A stretch of DNA of 64,000 bases from an uncultured Acetatifactor sp. (lineage in GTDB: Bacteria > Bacillota > Clostridia > Lachnospirales > Lachnospiraceae). Numbering within the stretch: the stretch's first letter is position 1; each line of letters starts with the position of its first letter. The stretch covers positions 82,188 through 146,187 of the forward strand of contig CAJUAB010000006.1 in NCBI GenBank assembly GCA_910583845.1, in the 5' to 3' direction. The translations under genes were made by a program, and so were the position numbers. Below, one piece after another: positions 1-7,630 of the stretch. The notes below the pieces were generated by a model, which saw nothing but the letters and a program-made list of their open reading frames with translations, made no database searches and was not told the origin of the DNA.

Positions 1-185
1 ATGAAATTTGACTCTCAGGGGTGTGCGGCGAAGGGAGTTTGCGCTTTAGAGCCATGGCGCAGCGAACAGGCAAAGTCGCGAAGGCGCACGAGAGCAAATT
101 TCATGAGGGCATTAACGAATGAAATTTGACTCTCAGGGGTGTGCGGCGAAGGGAGTTTGCGCTTTAGAGCCATCACGCAGCGATT
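1..185. repeat. Tandem repeat with hairpin in the leader of the GH112 operon
   Basis: The first 55 bases recur exactly at 119-173, and similarity continues to about 183, giving a 118-bp period. Between the copies, 90-104 is the inverse of the start of the second copy (119-134), with one bulged base. This gives a stem of about 15 bp with a loop of about 14 nt. The second copy runs straight into the AGGAGG ribosome binding site of the next gene. The window edge may cut off further copies to the left. Seen directly; its function is unknown. A leader regulatory structure or a REP/MITE-like element would both fit. Confidence 0.8.
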
Positions 186-202
186 TAATTAGGAGGAAAA
201 TC

Positions 203-367
203 ATGAAATGGATAATCAGGTTGCTTTCTCTGGCGGTTTTTATAGTGGGTGTGGCCCTGGTGGTAATCGGGCAGCGCATGATCGGGCTTGTGGGCCTGTC
301 CATCATGCTGGTAGGCCTGGCGGGGATACTGCTTCTCCTCTATCTGTATAACCGGAAGTATCAATGA
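203..367 (+). CDS. Small two-helix membrane protein, DUF6903-like
   Basis: This is a 54-residue protein, almost entirely hydrophobic, with two predicted membrane segments (about 4-22 and 27-48) and a short basic tail ending NRKYQ. The start is chosen at 203 because an AGGAGG site lies 7 bases upstream; an in-frame start at 119 would translate the upstream repeat. It is 54 bases from the GH112 phosphorylase gene on the same strand, so the two are probably co-transcribed. I recall small proteins of this kind (DUF6903) beside GH112 phosphorylases in Lachnospiraceae, but that assignment is from memory. No catalytic residues are visible; an accessory role for the sugar transporter or phosphorylase is only a guess. 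Confidence 0.7.
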   Translation: MKWIIRLLSLAVFIVGVALVVIGQRMIGLVGLSIMLVGLAGILLLLYLYNRKYQ

Positions 368-421
368 CACGCAGTCTTTACCAGTTGAGTGCCTGCGGAA
401 GGCGGGCGGACAGGAGCGGGA

Positions 422-2602
422 ATGAATATGGAAAATAAGGGCAGGCTGACCCTGCCAACCGATGTGGATATGGTGGACGAGACAATCCGTCTGAAAAACC
501 TGTTGGGGGCGGACGCCCTGCGGGACTGCGACGGAACCACCATGCCGGAGGAACTTTTGAGCCAGGACGCGAAAATCTATGCCACCTATTACACCACCAG
601 GAAGGATAACGAATGGGCGGAGAATCATCCGGAGGAGATCCAGCAGGAGTATCTGATCAGTGACCGTGTGACGGCCAGGGGCAATGAGCTGCGCATAGAA
701 CTTATGAAGGGTTTCCACACGCAGCAGCTCAAGGTGAACACCATTGATTCTCCCAAGCGTTGGTGGGAGGTGGTGGACCGGACCACAGGGGAAGTGGTTC
801 CCACACAGCGGTGGGAGTATGACGGAGAAACCGGAGAAGTGGTGATCCAGTCAATTCCTTATCACCAGTATACGGTGAGTTTTCTGGCTTTCCTGATCTG
901 GGACCCGGTACATATGTACAATTTCATCACCAATGACTGGAAGGACGCCCCTCATCAGCTCACTTTCGACGTGCGTCAGCCCAAGACCCAGGCATATGTG
1001 AAGGAAAAACTGCGCAGATGGTGTGAGGAGAATCCTCATGTGGATGTGGTGCGTTTCACGACTTTTTTTCACCAGTTCACACTGACTTTTGACGACCAGA
1101 AGCGGGAAAAATTTGTGGAGTGGTTTGGATACAGCGCCAGTGTAAGCCCTTATATTCTGGAGCAGTTTGAAAAATGGGCAGGTTATCCCTTCCGTCCCGA
1201 GTACATCGTGGATCAGGGGTATCACAATTCCATTTTCCGTGTGCCTTCCAGGGAGTTTAGGGATTTCATGGAGTTTCAGCAGATAGAGGTGTGCAGGCTG
1301 GCCAGGGAACTGGTGGACATCGTACACAGCTTTGGCAAAGAGGCCATGATGTTCCTGGGCGACCATTGGATCGGCACGGAGCCCTACGGAAAATATTTTG
1401 AGAGTATAGGACTGGACGCGGTGGTGGGTTCCGTGGGGGACGGCGTCACCATGCGGATGATCTCGGATATCAAGGGGGTTAAATATACGGAGGGACGGCT
1501 CCTGCCCTATTTCTTCCCGGATGTGTTTACCGAGGGCGGCGATCCCATCGGGGAGGCGCAGGACAACTGGTTGAAGGCCAGAAGGGCAATTCTGCGCTCG
1601 CCTCTGGACAGAATCGGATACGGCGGTTATCTGAAGCTGGCGTCGCAGTGGCCGGGATTTATCGACCAGATCAGCCGGGTGGTGGGAGAATTCCGCCAGA
1701 TTCATGAGAATATGAAGGGAACCAGAGCCTATACGGCACCTTTCAAAGTGGGGATTCTGAACTGCTGGGGCCATATACGGCGGTGGATGGCCAATCAGGT
1801 TCATCATGCCCTGTGGTACAGGGAAATCTATTCCTATGTGGGTGTGATCGAATGTCTGAGCGGGATGCCCATCGACGTGGAGTTTCTGACCTTTGACCAG
1901 GTGCGGCAGGGCATTGATCCGGATATCAGGGTCATCATCAATGCGGGAGACGCCTATACTTCCTGGAGCGGCGCCGAGAACTGGAAGGATGAGAGCGTGG
2001 TGTGCGCCATCCGCAGATTTGTGGATCAGGGCGGCGGCTTTATCGGTGTGGGTGAACCCAGCGCCTGCCAGTATCAGGGCCGGTACTTCCAGCTCAGTGA
2101 TGTGCTGGGGGCGGACAGAGAGCTGGGCTTCTCCATGAGCACGGACAAGTATAATCAGGAGGACCGCAGGCACTTCATTCTGGAGGACACGCCGGGCGAG
2201 ATTGATTTTGGAGAGGGTAAGAGCCGGATTTACGCCCAGGGAGAAAACTGCCAGGTGCTGGATATGGATGGGAAGTATTGCCGTCTGATTGTGAATACCT
2301 ACGGTGAGGGACGGAGCGTCTATTTTGCCGGACTGCCATATTCTCCCCAGAACTGTCGTATCCTGCTGCGGGCGATCTATTTTGCCGCGCACAGGGAGGA
2401 GGAGCTTCACAAATACTATGTCACCCATATGGATACGGAAGTGGCCTGCTTTGAGGAGACGGGAAAGATTGCCGTGATCAACAACTCCAGAGAGCCCAGA
2501 CAGACGGATCTGTATGTGGACGGACAGATTGTGCGGCATCTCGACATGGCTCCCATGGAGATGATCTGGGTAGATTACGGAAATGTTGAAACCGGTGTTT
2601 AG
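422..2602 (+). CDS. gnpA: 1,3-beta-galactosyl-N-acetylhexosamine phosphorylase (GH112)
   Basis: Cytoplasmic GH112 phosphorylase of 726 residues. The family splits galacto-N-biose or lacto-N-biose with phosphate into galactose-1-phosphate and GalNAc or GlcNAc. The opening GRLTLPTDVD and RDCDGT motifs and the GDHWIGTEPYGKYF block are characteristic. The aspartate of GDHW lies at about residue 314, close to the acid catalyst Asp313 I recall for the Bifidobacterium longum enzyme. After the barrel come a GATase-like domain (from about 470) and a C-terminal beta domain. The start at 422 has AGGAG 5 bases upstream; 428 is also possible. The next gene is a NahK-type kinase, which supports a mucin or milk-glycan disaccharide substrate. 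A related GH112 activity, beta-1,4-galactosyl-L-rhamnose phosphorylase, cannot be excluded from sequence alone. Confidence 0.9.
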   Translation: MNMENKGRLTLPTDVDMVDETIRLKNLLGADALRDCDGTTMPEELLSQDAKIYATYYTTRKDNEWAENHPEEIQQEYLISDRVTARGNELRIELMKGFHTQQLKVNTIDSPKRWWEVVDRTTGEVVPTQRWEYDGETGEVVIQSIPYHQYTVSFLAFLIWDPVHMYNFITNDWKDAPHQLTFDVRQPKTQAYVKEKLRRWCEENPHVDVVRFTTFFHQFTLTFDDQKREKFVEWFGYSASVSPYILEQFEKWAGYPFRPEYIVDQGYHNSIFRVPSREFRDFMEFQQIEVCRLARELVDIVHSFGKEAMMFLGDHWIGTEPYGKYFESIGLDAVVGSVGDGVTMRMISDIKGVKYTEGRLLPYFFPDVFTEGGDPIGEAQDNWLKARRAILRSPLDRIGYGGYLKLASQWPGFIDQISRVVGEFRQIHENMKGTRAYTAPFKVGILNCWGHIRRWMANQVHHALWYREIYSYVGVIECLSGMPIDVEFLTFDQVRQGIDPDIRVIINAGDAYTSWSGAENWKDESVVCAIRRFVDQGGGFIGVGEPSACQYQGRYFQLSDVLGADRELGFSMSTDKYNQEDRRHFILEDTPGEIDFGEGKSRIYAQGENCQVLDMDGKYCRLIVNTYGEGRSVYFAGLPYSPQNCRILLRAIYFAAHREEELHKYYVTHMDTEVACFEETGKIAVINNSREPRQTDLYVDGQIVRHLDMAPMEMIWVDYGNVETGV

Positions 2603-2662
2603 AGCACGTATTGACGCAGTGTCGCAGGCAGGTCCTTCGATATGCGGGAACGAGGGAAGTTT

Positions 2663-3793
2663 ATGAGTGAGGAGCATTTTGACCGGACCGGGGCGAAGAA
2701 AGCGCTGGAGCAGTTTGCCATAGACGGCAGTGTGAAGGAGATCAGGCCTTACGGGAACGGACATATTAATGATACCTTTCTGGCTGTATTTCAGTCCGGG
2801 GACGGAGAGAAGCGATATATCCTTCAGAGGATGAACCACAATATTTTTAAAAATCCTCCGCTGCTTATGGAGAATGTTGTGGGTGTCACGGATTATCTGC
2901 GGAAAGCGATTCTGACCCAGGGCGGTGATCCGGACAGGGAGACTCTGAATGTGGTGAGGACTCTGGAGGGGAAGAGTTATTATGAGGACCAGGGGCACAG
3001 CTTCTGGAGGGTTTTTCTGTATGTGGAGGGAACCCTGTGTCTGGAAAAGGTGGAAAGTCCAAAGGATTTTTACAATGGCGGGGCTGCTTTCGGAGATTTT
3101 CAGAGAATGCTTGCGGAGTATCCTGCCGGGGAACTACATGAGACGATTCCGAATTTTCACAATACGCCGTCCCGCTTTCAGGACTTCCGGCGGGCGCTGG
3201 AGGCGGACCGGGCGGGAAGGGCCGCCCTGGTCCGTCCGGAGATCGAATTTGCCCTGAGCAGGGAAGAAGAGATCTCCGTTCTGACGGATCTGCTGAAAAA
3301 GGGGGAATTACCCCTGCGTGTGACGCATAATGACACCAAACTCAACAATATTCTGTTTGACCGGGCCACCGGACGGGCCCTGTGCGTGATTGATCTGGAT
3401 ACGGTGATGCCGGGGCTGTCCCTCTATGACTTTGGCGACTCCATCCGTTTCGGAGCCAGCACCGGTGCGGAGGACGAGAGGGATCTGAGCCGGATTGAAC
3501 TGGATCTGGAGCTGTTCGAGGCGTTTACGGAGGGCTTTTTGAAGGGCTACGGCGGAAAACTTACCCGCAGGGAAATCGAAATGTTTCCCATGGGCGCGAA
3601 GCTGATGACTTACGAGTGCGGCATCCGCTTCCTGGGGGATTTCCTGGAGGGAGATGTGTATTTCAAGGTCCACAGGGAAAACCACAATCTGGACCGGGCC
3701 AGAACGCAGTTCAAACTGGTGGCAGACATGGAAAAAAAGTGGGATCAGATGGTTTCCATAGTGGAAAAGCACCGCGCGGGCATTTGCGGCTGA
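2663..3793 (+). CDS. nahK: N-acetylhexosamine 1-kinase (NahK-like)
   Basis: 376-residue phosphotransferase of the aminoglycoside/choline kinase fold. NahK enzymes phosphorylate the anomeric carbon of GalNAc or GlcNAc released by GH112 phosphorylase, feeding a Leloir-like route. The catalytic loop HNDTKLNN is at about 222-229 (Asp224 as the likely base) and the metal-binding IDLDTV follows. The N-terminal block (YGNGHINDTF...RYILQRMN) is typical of the family. The start at 2663 is preferred over 2642 because GAGGGAAG precedes it at good spacing. It lies 60 bases downstream of gnpA and is probably co-transcribed. The remaining pathway genes (uridylyltransferase, epimerase, sugar ABC transporter) are not in this window. 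Confidence 0.87.
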   Translation: MSEEHFDRTGAKKALEQFAIDGSVKEIRPYGNGHINDTFLAVFQSGDGEKRYILQRMNHNIFKNPPLLMENVVGVTDYLRKAILTQGGDPDRETLNVVRTLEGKSYYEDQGHSFWRVFLYVEGTLCLEKVESPKDFYNGGAAFGDFQRMLAEYPAGELHETIPNFHNTPSRFQDFRRALEADRAGRAALVRPEIEFALSREEEISVLTDLLKKGELPLRVTHNDTKLNNILFDRATGRALCVIDLDTVMPGLSLYDFGDSIRFGASTGAEDERDLSRIELDLELFEAFTEGFLKGYGGKLTRREIEMFPMGAKLMTYECGIRFLGDFLEGDVYFKVHRENHNLDRARTQFKLVADMEKKWDQMVSIVEKHRAGICG

Positions 3794-3811
3794 AGCCGCC
3801 CCGCAGGCGGA

Positions 3812-4678
3812 TTATATCCGGAGCGGGTCAGAAAGTCCCAGCAGTCTTGCGGCGTTTTCACCCAGCACTGCCTTCTGCTCCACTCCTGTCAGGCCCATGG
3901 CCCGTAGCTGTTTCACATATTCGCCCTGGTCCTGCCAGGGCGAGTCGGTGCCGAACAGAATTTTTTGGATGCCATGTCTGCGGCACAGGCGGACAAAGTC
4001 TTCGGAAGTCAGTACCGTGTCACTGTGCGGGGAGGGTTCCATGCCGGGATAGGTGTCCATCCTGCCGTAGGTAAAGGCAGTGTCCAGCCACACCGGCGCT
4101 CCGGCCAGGTCGCTTTCTACCCGGGGCCAGTTTCCCCAGCCGCCCATGTGGGCCAGCACCAGCTTTTGGGGCGCTACTTCCTTGAGTACGTGCAGCACAT
4201 GCTCCACCGAGGCATAGTCGTAACCGTTTACGCTGATATCCACCCCGGCATGCGCCAGCACGATCAATCCCAGGTCGGAGGCTTCATAGAGAATCCGCAG
4301 ATATCTGGGATCGTCCAGATCTGTTCTCTGATAGGCGGGGTGCAGCTTGATGCCTTTCACGCCCGCGTTTTTCAGCCGCAGCAGTTCCCGGCGTACATGG
4401 GGATAGTCCGGGTGCATGCCGCCGAAAGGCAGTATGCCCTGACTTTGCAGGGGCAGCAGCTTTTCCAGGACGGTATCGTTCAGATGTTCCACACTGCCCG
4501 GGGACGTCACTGCGGGCTGGGTGATACTGTAAGTGATTCCGTTATGGCGCATGGAGACCAGAAGTCCGTACAGGGTGCCGTCCGTGTGGGGGCGGATGTG
4601 GGCGGCGACACCTAACTTCTTCAGGGTTTTCTCCGCGATATGACCGGGAAAAATGTGTGTGTGCATATCAATGATCAT
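3812..4678 (-). CDS. Amidohydrolase-2 family metal-dependent hydrolase
   Basis: 288-residue TIM-barrel amidohydrolase (PF04909 type). The metal-binding motif MIIDMHTHIF is at the N terminus. It is followed by KGIKLHP, VLAHAG, LAHMGG and a C-terminal FGTDSPW carrying the catalytic or metal-ligand aspartate. Family members are hydrolases or decarboxylases; the substrate cannot be told from sequence. The start is placed at the Met of MIIDMHTH, which fits the family better than 4714. It converges on nahK with an 18-base gap. A strong promoter and a long hairpin leader precede it (separate entries), so expression may be controlled at the RNA level. Confidence 0.82.
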   Translation of the reverse strand: MIIDMHTHIFPGHIAEKTLKKLGVAAHIRPHTDGTLYGLLVSMRHNGITYSITQPAVTSPGSVEHLNDTVLEKLLPLQSQGILPFGGMHPDYPHVRRELLRLKNAGVKGIKLHPAYQRTDLDDPRYLRILYEASDLGLIVLAHAGVDISVNGYDYASVEHVLHVLKEVAPQKLVLAHMGGWGNWPRVESDLAGAPVWLDTAFTYGRMDTYPGMEPSPHSDTVLTSEDFVRLCRRHGIQKILFGTDSPWQDQGEYVKQLRAMGLTGVEQKAVLGENAARLLGLSDPLRI

Positions 4679-4710
4679 AGGTGGATTTTCCGCCTTTCTT
4701 TTTGGTAGCA

Positions 4711-4785
4711 ACAATGTAATCCGCGCTCTGCGGGCATTCCATAGTTCAGGACAACGGAATGCCCGCAGAGCGCGGATTTCGTTGT
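4711..4785 (-). promoter_or_regulatory. Long leader hairpin upstream of the amidohydrolase gene
   Basis: 4711-4740 and 4756-4785 are inverted copies matching at 27 of 30 positions, including 23 consecutive bases next to a 15-base loop. On the minus strand the hairpin lies between the predicted transcription start (about 4826) and the start codon at 4678. It is not followed by a U-run on that strand, so it is not an ordinary terminator. It could be an attenuator, an RNA stability element or a mobile palindrome. Confidence 0.75.
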
Positions 4786-4832
4786 AAGTGTTGAAATTTC
4801 ACATCCCCGTTGGAGATTTGTTTTACCAGCAC

Positions 4833-4861
4833 ATCATATTACCCGGAAAAGGGATTGTCAA
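4833..4861 (-). promoter_or_regulatory. Sigma-A-type promoter of the amidohydrolase gene
   Basis: On the minus strand a perfect TTGACA (4856-4861) and TATGAT (4833-4838) are separated by exactly 17 bases. Transcription would begin near 4826, giving a leader of about 148 nt that contains the 30-bp-arm hairpin. Confidence 0.75.
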
Positions 4862-4897
4862 GTATCTGTGAGACGGAAAACGGAGGTGCGGGCCGCA

Positions 4898-4970
4898 GGT
4901 TAATGAAGGTTAATGAACGCTGAACAATCGCTGAACAATAGTTGATTTACGCGGAAATATATGCTATATT
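4898..4970 (+). promoter_or_regulatory. Promoter with two pairs of tandem operator-like repeats
   Basis: TTGATT (4942-4947) and TATATT (4965-4970) are spaced 17 bases apart. Immediately upstream are GGTTAATGAA twice in tandem (4898-4917), then CGCTGAACAAT twice in tandem (4918-4939), ending two bases from the -35 box. The arrangement is what one expects of an activator or repressor site. The obvious candidate regulator is the winged-helix protein encoded just downstream. The promoter probably drives both that gene and the GH13 lipoprotein gene. Confidence 0.65.
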
Positions 4971-5081
4971 GATTGCAGGAAAAACGGACATGACTGATGG
5001 TATGCGCGATGCAAGGTTGCGGCGGACAATATGCAAGTGCTGACGGGAAGGCTGCGGGACACATTTGCGAAGGGGGATGAA

Positions 5082-5651
5082 ATGAACAACTTCACCAAAG
5101 AATACCAGGCGCTGACCGACAATCTGAAGCCGCCTGTCGATGAAGAAGCGGTATCGATTATCCTGGAAAGACTGAGCCAACAGTATTTAATGGTACTCGC
5201 AGAAGCATTTCATGAACAGGAGACAGATGAAGTGGTGGAAGCCACCAGGCAGATGGCCTATATCCGGAATATAATGAAAAAGCAGTTGAAGGGGCAAAAT
5301 GCCGCATGTTATATGTTTTTTCTGGCCGGAATCAATGCAGGGCAAAGCAGGGCGGGGGATGTCTGGCTTCGGGAACAGATGAATGAAAAGAGTTTTGAGA
5401 GAAATATGACAGTGCTGTGCGCAAAGGCACATGTCAGAGAAATTGTAAAGGCCGTCTACGAAAATCCGGGCATACAGCATGGAATCCTTGCGGGGATGGC
5501 AGGCATAAGGGCGAATTATCTCAGCCAGCTGGCAGGGAGCCTGGAGGAGGCAGGATGTCTGAGGCGTTTTGGCACAAAAAAGTGTACTTTTTATGAACTG
5601 ACTTTAGCAGGGAAAGATTATGCGCGAAAAAGTTTTACGGAAAAAAGTTGA
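5082..5651 (+). CDS. Putative winged-helix DNA-binding regulator
   Basis: 189 residues. The N-terminal two thirds is helical and I do not recognise it. The C-terminal 60 residues look like a winged helix (IQHGILAGMAGIRANYLSQLAGSL..AGCLRRFGTKKCTFYELT), as in MarR-like or plasmid-type regulators. The start at 5082 has AAGGGGG upstream; the longer reading from 5031 is less likely. The gene lies behind a promoter with paired tandem repeats and 22 bases before a GH13 lipoprotein gene, so autoregulation and control of the amylase are plausible but inferred. The MCP or kinase-linked class of regulator is not supported: no receiver or ligand motif is visible. Confidence 0.6.
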   Translation: MNNFTKEYQALTDNLKPPVDEEAVSIILERLSQQYLMVLAEAFHEQETDEVVEATRQMAYIRNIMKKQLKGQNAACYMFFLAGINAGQSRAGDVWLREQMNEKSFERNMTVLCAKAHVREIVKAVYENPGIQHGILAGMAGIRANYLSQLAGSLEEAGCLRRFGTKKCTFYELTLAGKDYARKSFTEKS

Positions 5652-5673
5652 TTTTCAAACAGGAGGAGAGAAA

Positions 5674-7290
5674 ATGCGTCTGGCGGGGAAAATGGGAAAG
5701 AGATTTCTGGCAATGCTGCTGTTGTGCGCAATGATGGCGGGCAGTCTGGCCGCGTGCGGCAAGGGGGAGGACTGGCGTTCCAAGGAAGTGCCGGTGGTGG
5801 ATGACAATTACCGCACATGGTATGAGATATTTGTGTATTCTTTCAATGACAGCGACGGGGATAAGATTGGCGATCTGCAGGGCGTGATTTCCAAGCTGGA
5901 CTATGTGTCGGAGATGGGATTCAACGGGATCTGGCTGATGCCGATCATGCCGTCTCCCTCCTACCATAAGTATGACGTGACGGACTATCAGGCCATCGAT
6001 CCGCTGTATGGCACCATGGAGGATTTTGACAGGCTGGTGGAGGAATGTGACAAGAGGGGAATCAAGCTGATCATTGATCTGGTGCTGAATCATACTTCCT
6101 CGGAGCATCCCTGGTTTACGGCGGCCTGTGAATATCTGAGGCAGTTGGAAGACGGAAAAGAGCCTTCCGTGGAGGAATGCCCTTATTATGCCTATTACAA
6201 TTTTGTCAAGGGAAATCCCTCTTCCCCCACTTATTATCAGGTAAGCGGCACGGATTACTATTATGAGGGCGCGTTTTCCGACAGGATGCCGGATGTGAAT
6301 TTTGACTGCGAGGCGCTTCGGAAAGAATTTGAAGGGATTATGAGTTTCTGGCTGGACAAGGGCGTGGGAGGATTTCGACTGGACGCGGTAAAGCATTTTT
6401 ACGGCGACGCCACCAGCAAGAATGTGGAGGTTCTTACCTGGGTCAACGACTATGTGAAATACATTGATCCTTACGCCTACATGGTGGGAGAGTGCTGGGA
6501 TGGCATGAATATTTACTCCCAGTATTACGCCAGCGGAATCGACAGTTTCTTTAACTTTGAGTTTGCGGATTCCACCGGTGTGATCACCAAGACCCTGACT
6601 TACAGCGGGGAGGCCAACAGCGCCCAGGCTTATGCCAAGGCTCTGGTCAGGGTGCAGAACGCCATCCGGGAATACCGGGAGGACGCCATTGATGCTCCGT
6701 TTTTTGTAAACCATGATCTGTCCAGAGCGGCCGGTTATCTGCGCTATGACGAGCGTAAAATCAAGATGGCCGCCACCCTCAATATCCTTATGAGCGGCAG
6801 CGCCTTTGTATACTATGGAGAGGAGATCGGCATGACCGGCAGCGGGCGGGATGAGAATAAGCGCGCCCCCATGTACTGGTCGGAGGACAGCCAGGCAAAG
6901 GGTATGACGGCGGGGCCTGCGGACATGGAGCCGCAGGAGAATCAGTTCGCCTGTGTCCAGGATCAGATGAAAGATGAAAATTCCATCTACAGTTTTTACA
7001 AGGACACGATTTTACTGCGAAATCAGAATCCGGAGATCGCCAGAGGGACGGTGGCCCGGCTGGAGGAGATCACCGATCAGGACATTGCGGCCATATCCAA
7101 AACATACAACGGGACTACAATCTATCTGATTTATAATCTGTCGGAGACGGATAAAAAGGAAGTGACACTCAGCAGGGAGCAATATGGCTATACGGAAGTA
7201 GCGGGATATCTCTCGGTGGACGGCGAGAAGGTGACGCTGGGAGGAGACAGTCTGACACTTCCCCCCTACAGCGTAGCAGTCCTGCGTTAG
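5674..7290 (+). CDS. Alpha-amylase family glycoside hydrolase (GH13), lipoprotein
   Basis: 538 residues. The lipoprotein signal peptide ends in the lipobox SLAAC with Cys28, so the enzyme should be anchored outside the membrane. The four GH13 regions are intact: DLVLNH (135-140), GFRLDAVKH with nucleophile Asp237, VGECWD with acid/base Glu273, and FVNHD with Asp348. The family acts on alpha-glucosidic linkages; an oligo-1,6-glucosidase, neopullulanase or alpha-amylase activity is possible. The start at 5674 follows an AGGAGGAG site; an upstream Met at 5620 would overlap the regulator gene and spoil the signal peptide. It is probably co-transcribed with the winged-helix gene 22 bases upstream. 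Confidence 0.9.
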   Translation: MRLAGKMGKRFLAMLLLCAMMAGSLAACGKGEDWRSKEVPVVDDNYRTWYEIFVYSFNDSDGDKIGDLQGVISKLDYVSEMGFNGIWLMPIMPSPSYHKYDVTDYQAIDPLYGTMEDFDRLVEECDKRGIKLIIDLVLNHTSSEHPWFTAACEYLRQLEDGKEPSVEECPYYAYYNFVKGNPSSPTYYQVSGTDYYYEGAFSDRMPDVNFDCEALRKEFEGIMSFWLDKGVGGFRLDAVKHFYGDATSKNVEVLTWVNDYVKYIDPYAYMVGECWDGMNIYSQYYASGIDSFFNFEFADSTGVITKTLTYSGEANSAQAYAKALVRVQNAIREYREDAIDAPFFVNHDLSRAAGYLRYDERKIKMAATLNILMSGSAFVYYGEEIGMTGSGRDENKRAPMYWSEDSQAKGMTAGPADMEPQENQFACVQDQMKDENSIYSFYKDTILLRNQNPEIARGTVARLEEITDQDIAAISKTYNGTTIYLIYNLSETDKKEVTLSREQYGYTEVAGYLSVDGEKVTLGGDSLTLPPYSVAVLR

Positions 7291-7404
7291 AGCGTGTTCG
7301 AAAATGCTTTCCGTCAGATGTGCGTTACACAAATGTGGGGACGCGGTTTACCGCGGCAGATGGCGGGAATGATTTATCAGACATGTCCTGGGGGAATGCC
7401 TTAC

Positions 7405-7432
7405 AGAAAGGCCGTGGAAACACGGCTTTTCT
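7405..7432 (+). terminator. Possible terminator after the GH13 gene
   Basis: A 12-bp stem with one G-U pair is closed by a GAAA tetraloop (AGAAAGGCCGTG / CACGGCTTTTCT). Four T residues lie inside the 3' arm but no long T-run follows, so its efficiency is uncertain. It lies 115 bases past the GH13 stop codon. I see no gene in the rest of 7291-7630 apart from the next promoter. Confidence 0.5.
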
Positions 7433-7480
7433 GCTGCTTATGGCAGGAATCTTCCGGGGGAACGTTTCGCAATCGCCGGA

Positions 7481-7509
7481 TTGACTTTTCCTCCCCGATA
7501 TAGTATCAT
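7481..7509 (+). promoter_or_regulatory. Sigma-A-type promoter of the acyl-CoA synthetase gene
   Basis: TTGACT (7481-7486) and TATCAT (7504-7509) are spaced 17 bases apart. Transcription would start near 7516, leaving a leader of about 115 nt before the start codon at 7631. Confidence 0.6.
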
Positions 7510-7630
7510 GTGTTATAGTGCTTTAAAGCGTTACAGAGAGACAGCATATTTCCGGGCGGCGCGCCGGTCACCTGCGCTGTGTGCCTAAAGGAGAAATGCG
7601 GGACTTCAAATAAGCAGAAAGGATAAGACG

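Noticed and set aside
851..2998. 715-codon minus-strand open frame opposite the GH112 and kinase genes
   Set aside because: It mirrors the coding strand of two clear enzymes, has no ribosome binding site and no recognisable domain.
7294..7503. 69-codon frame between the GH13 and acyl-CoA synthetase genes
   Set aside because: It overlaps a hairpin and a promoter and has no ribosome binding site or recognisable feature.
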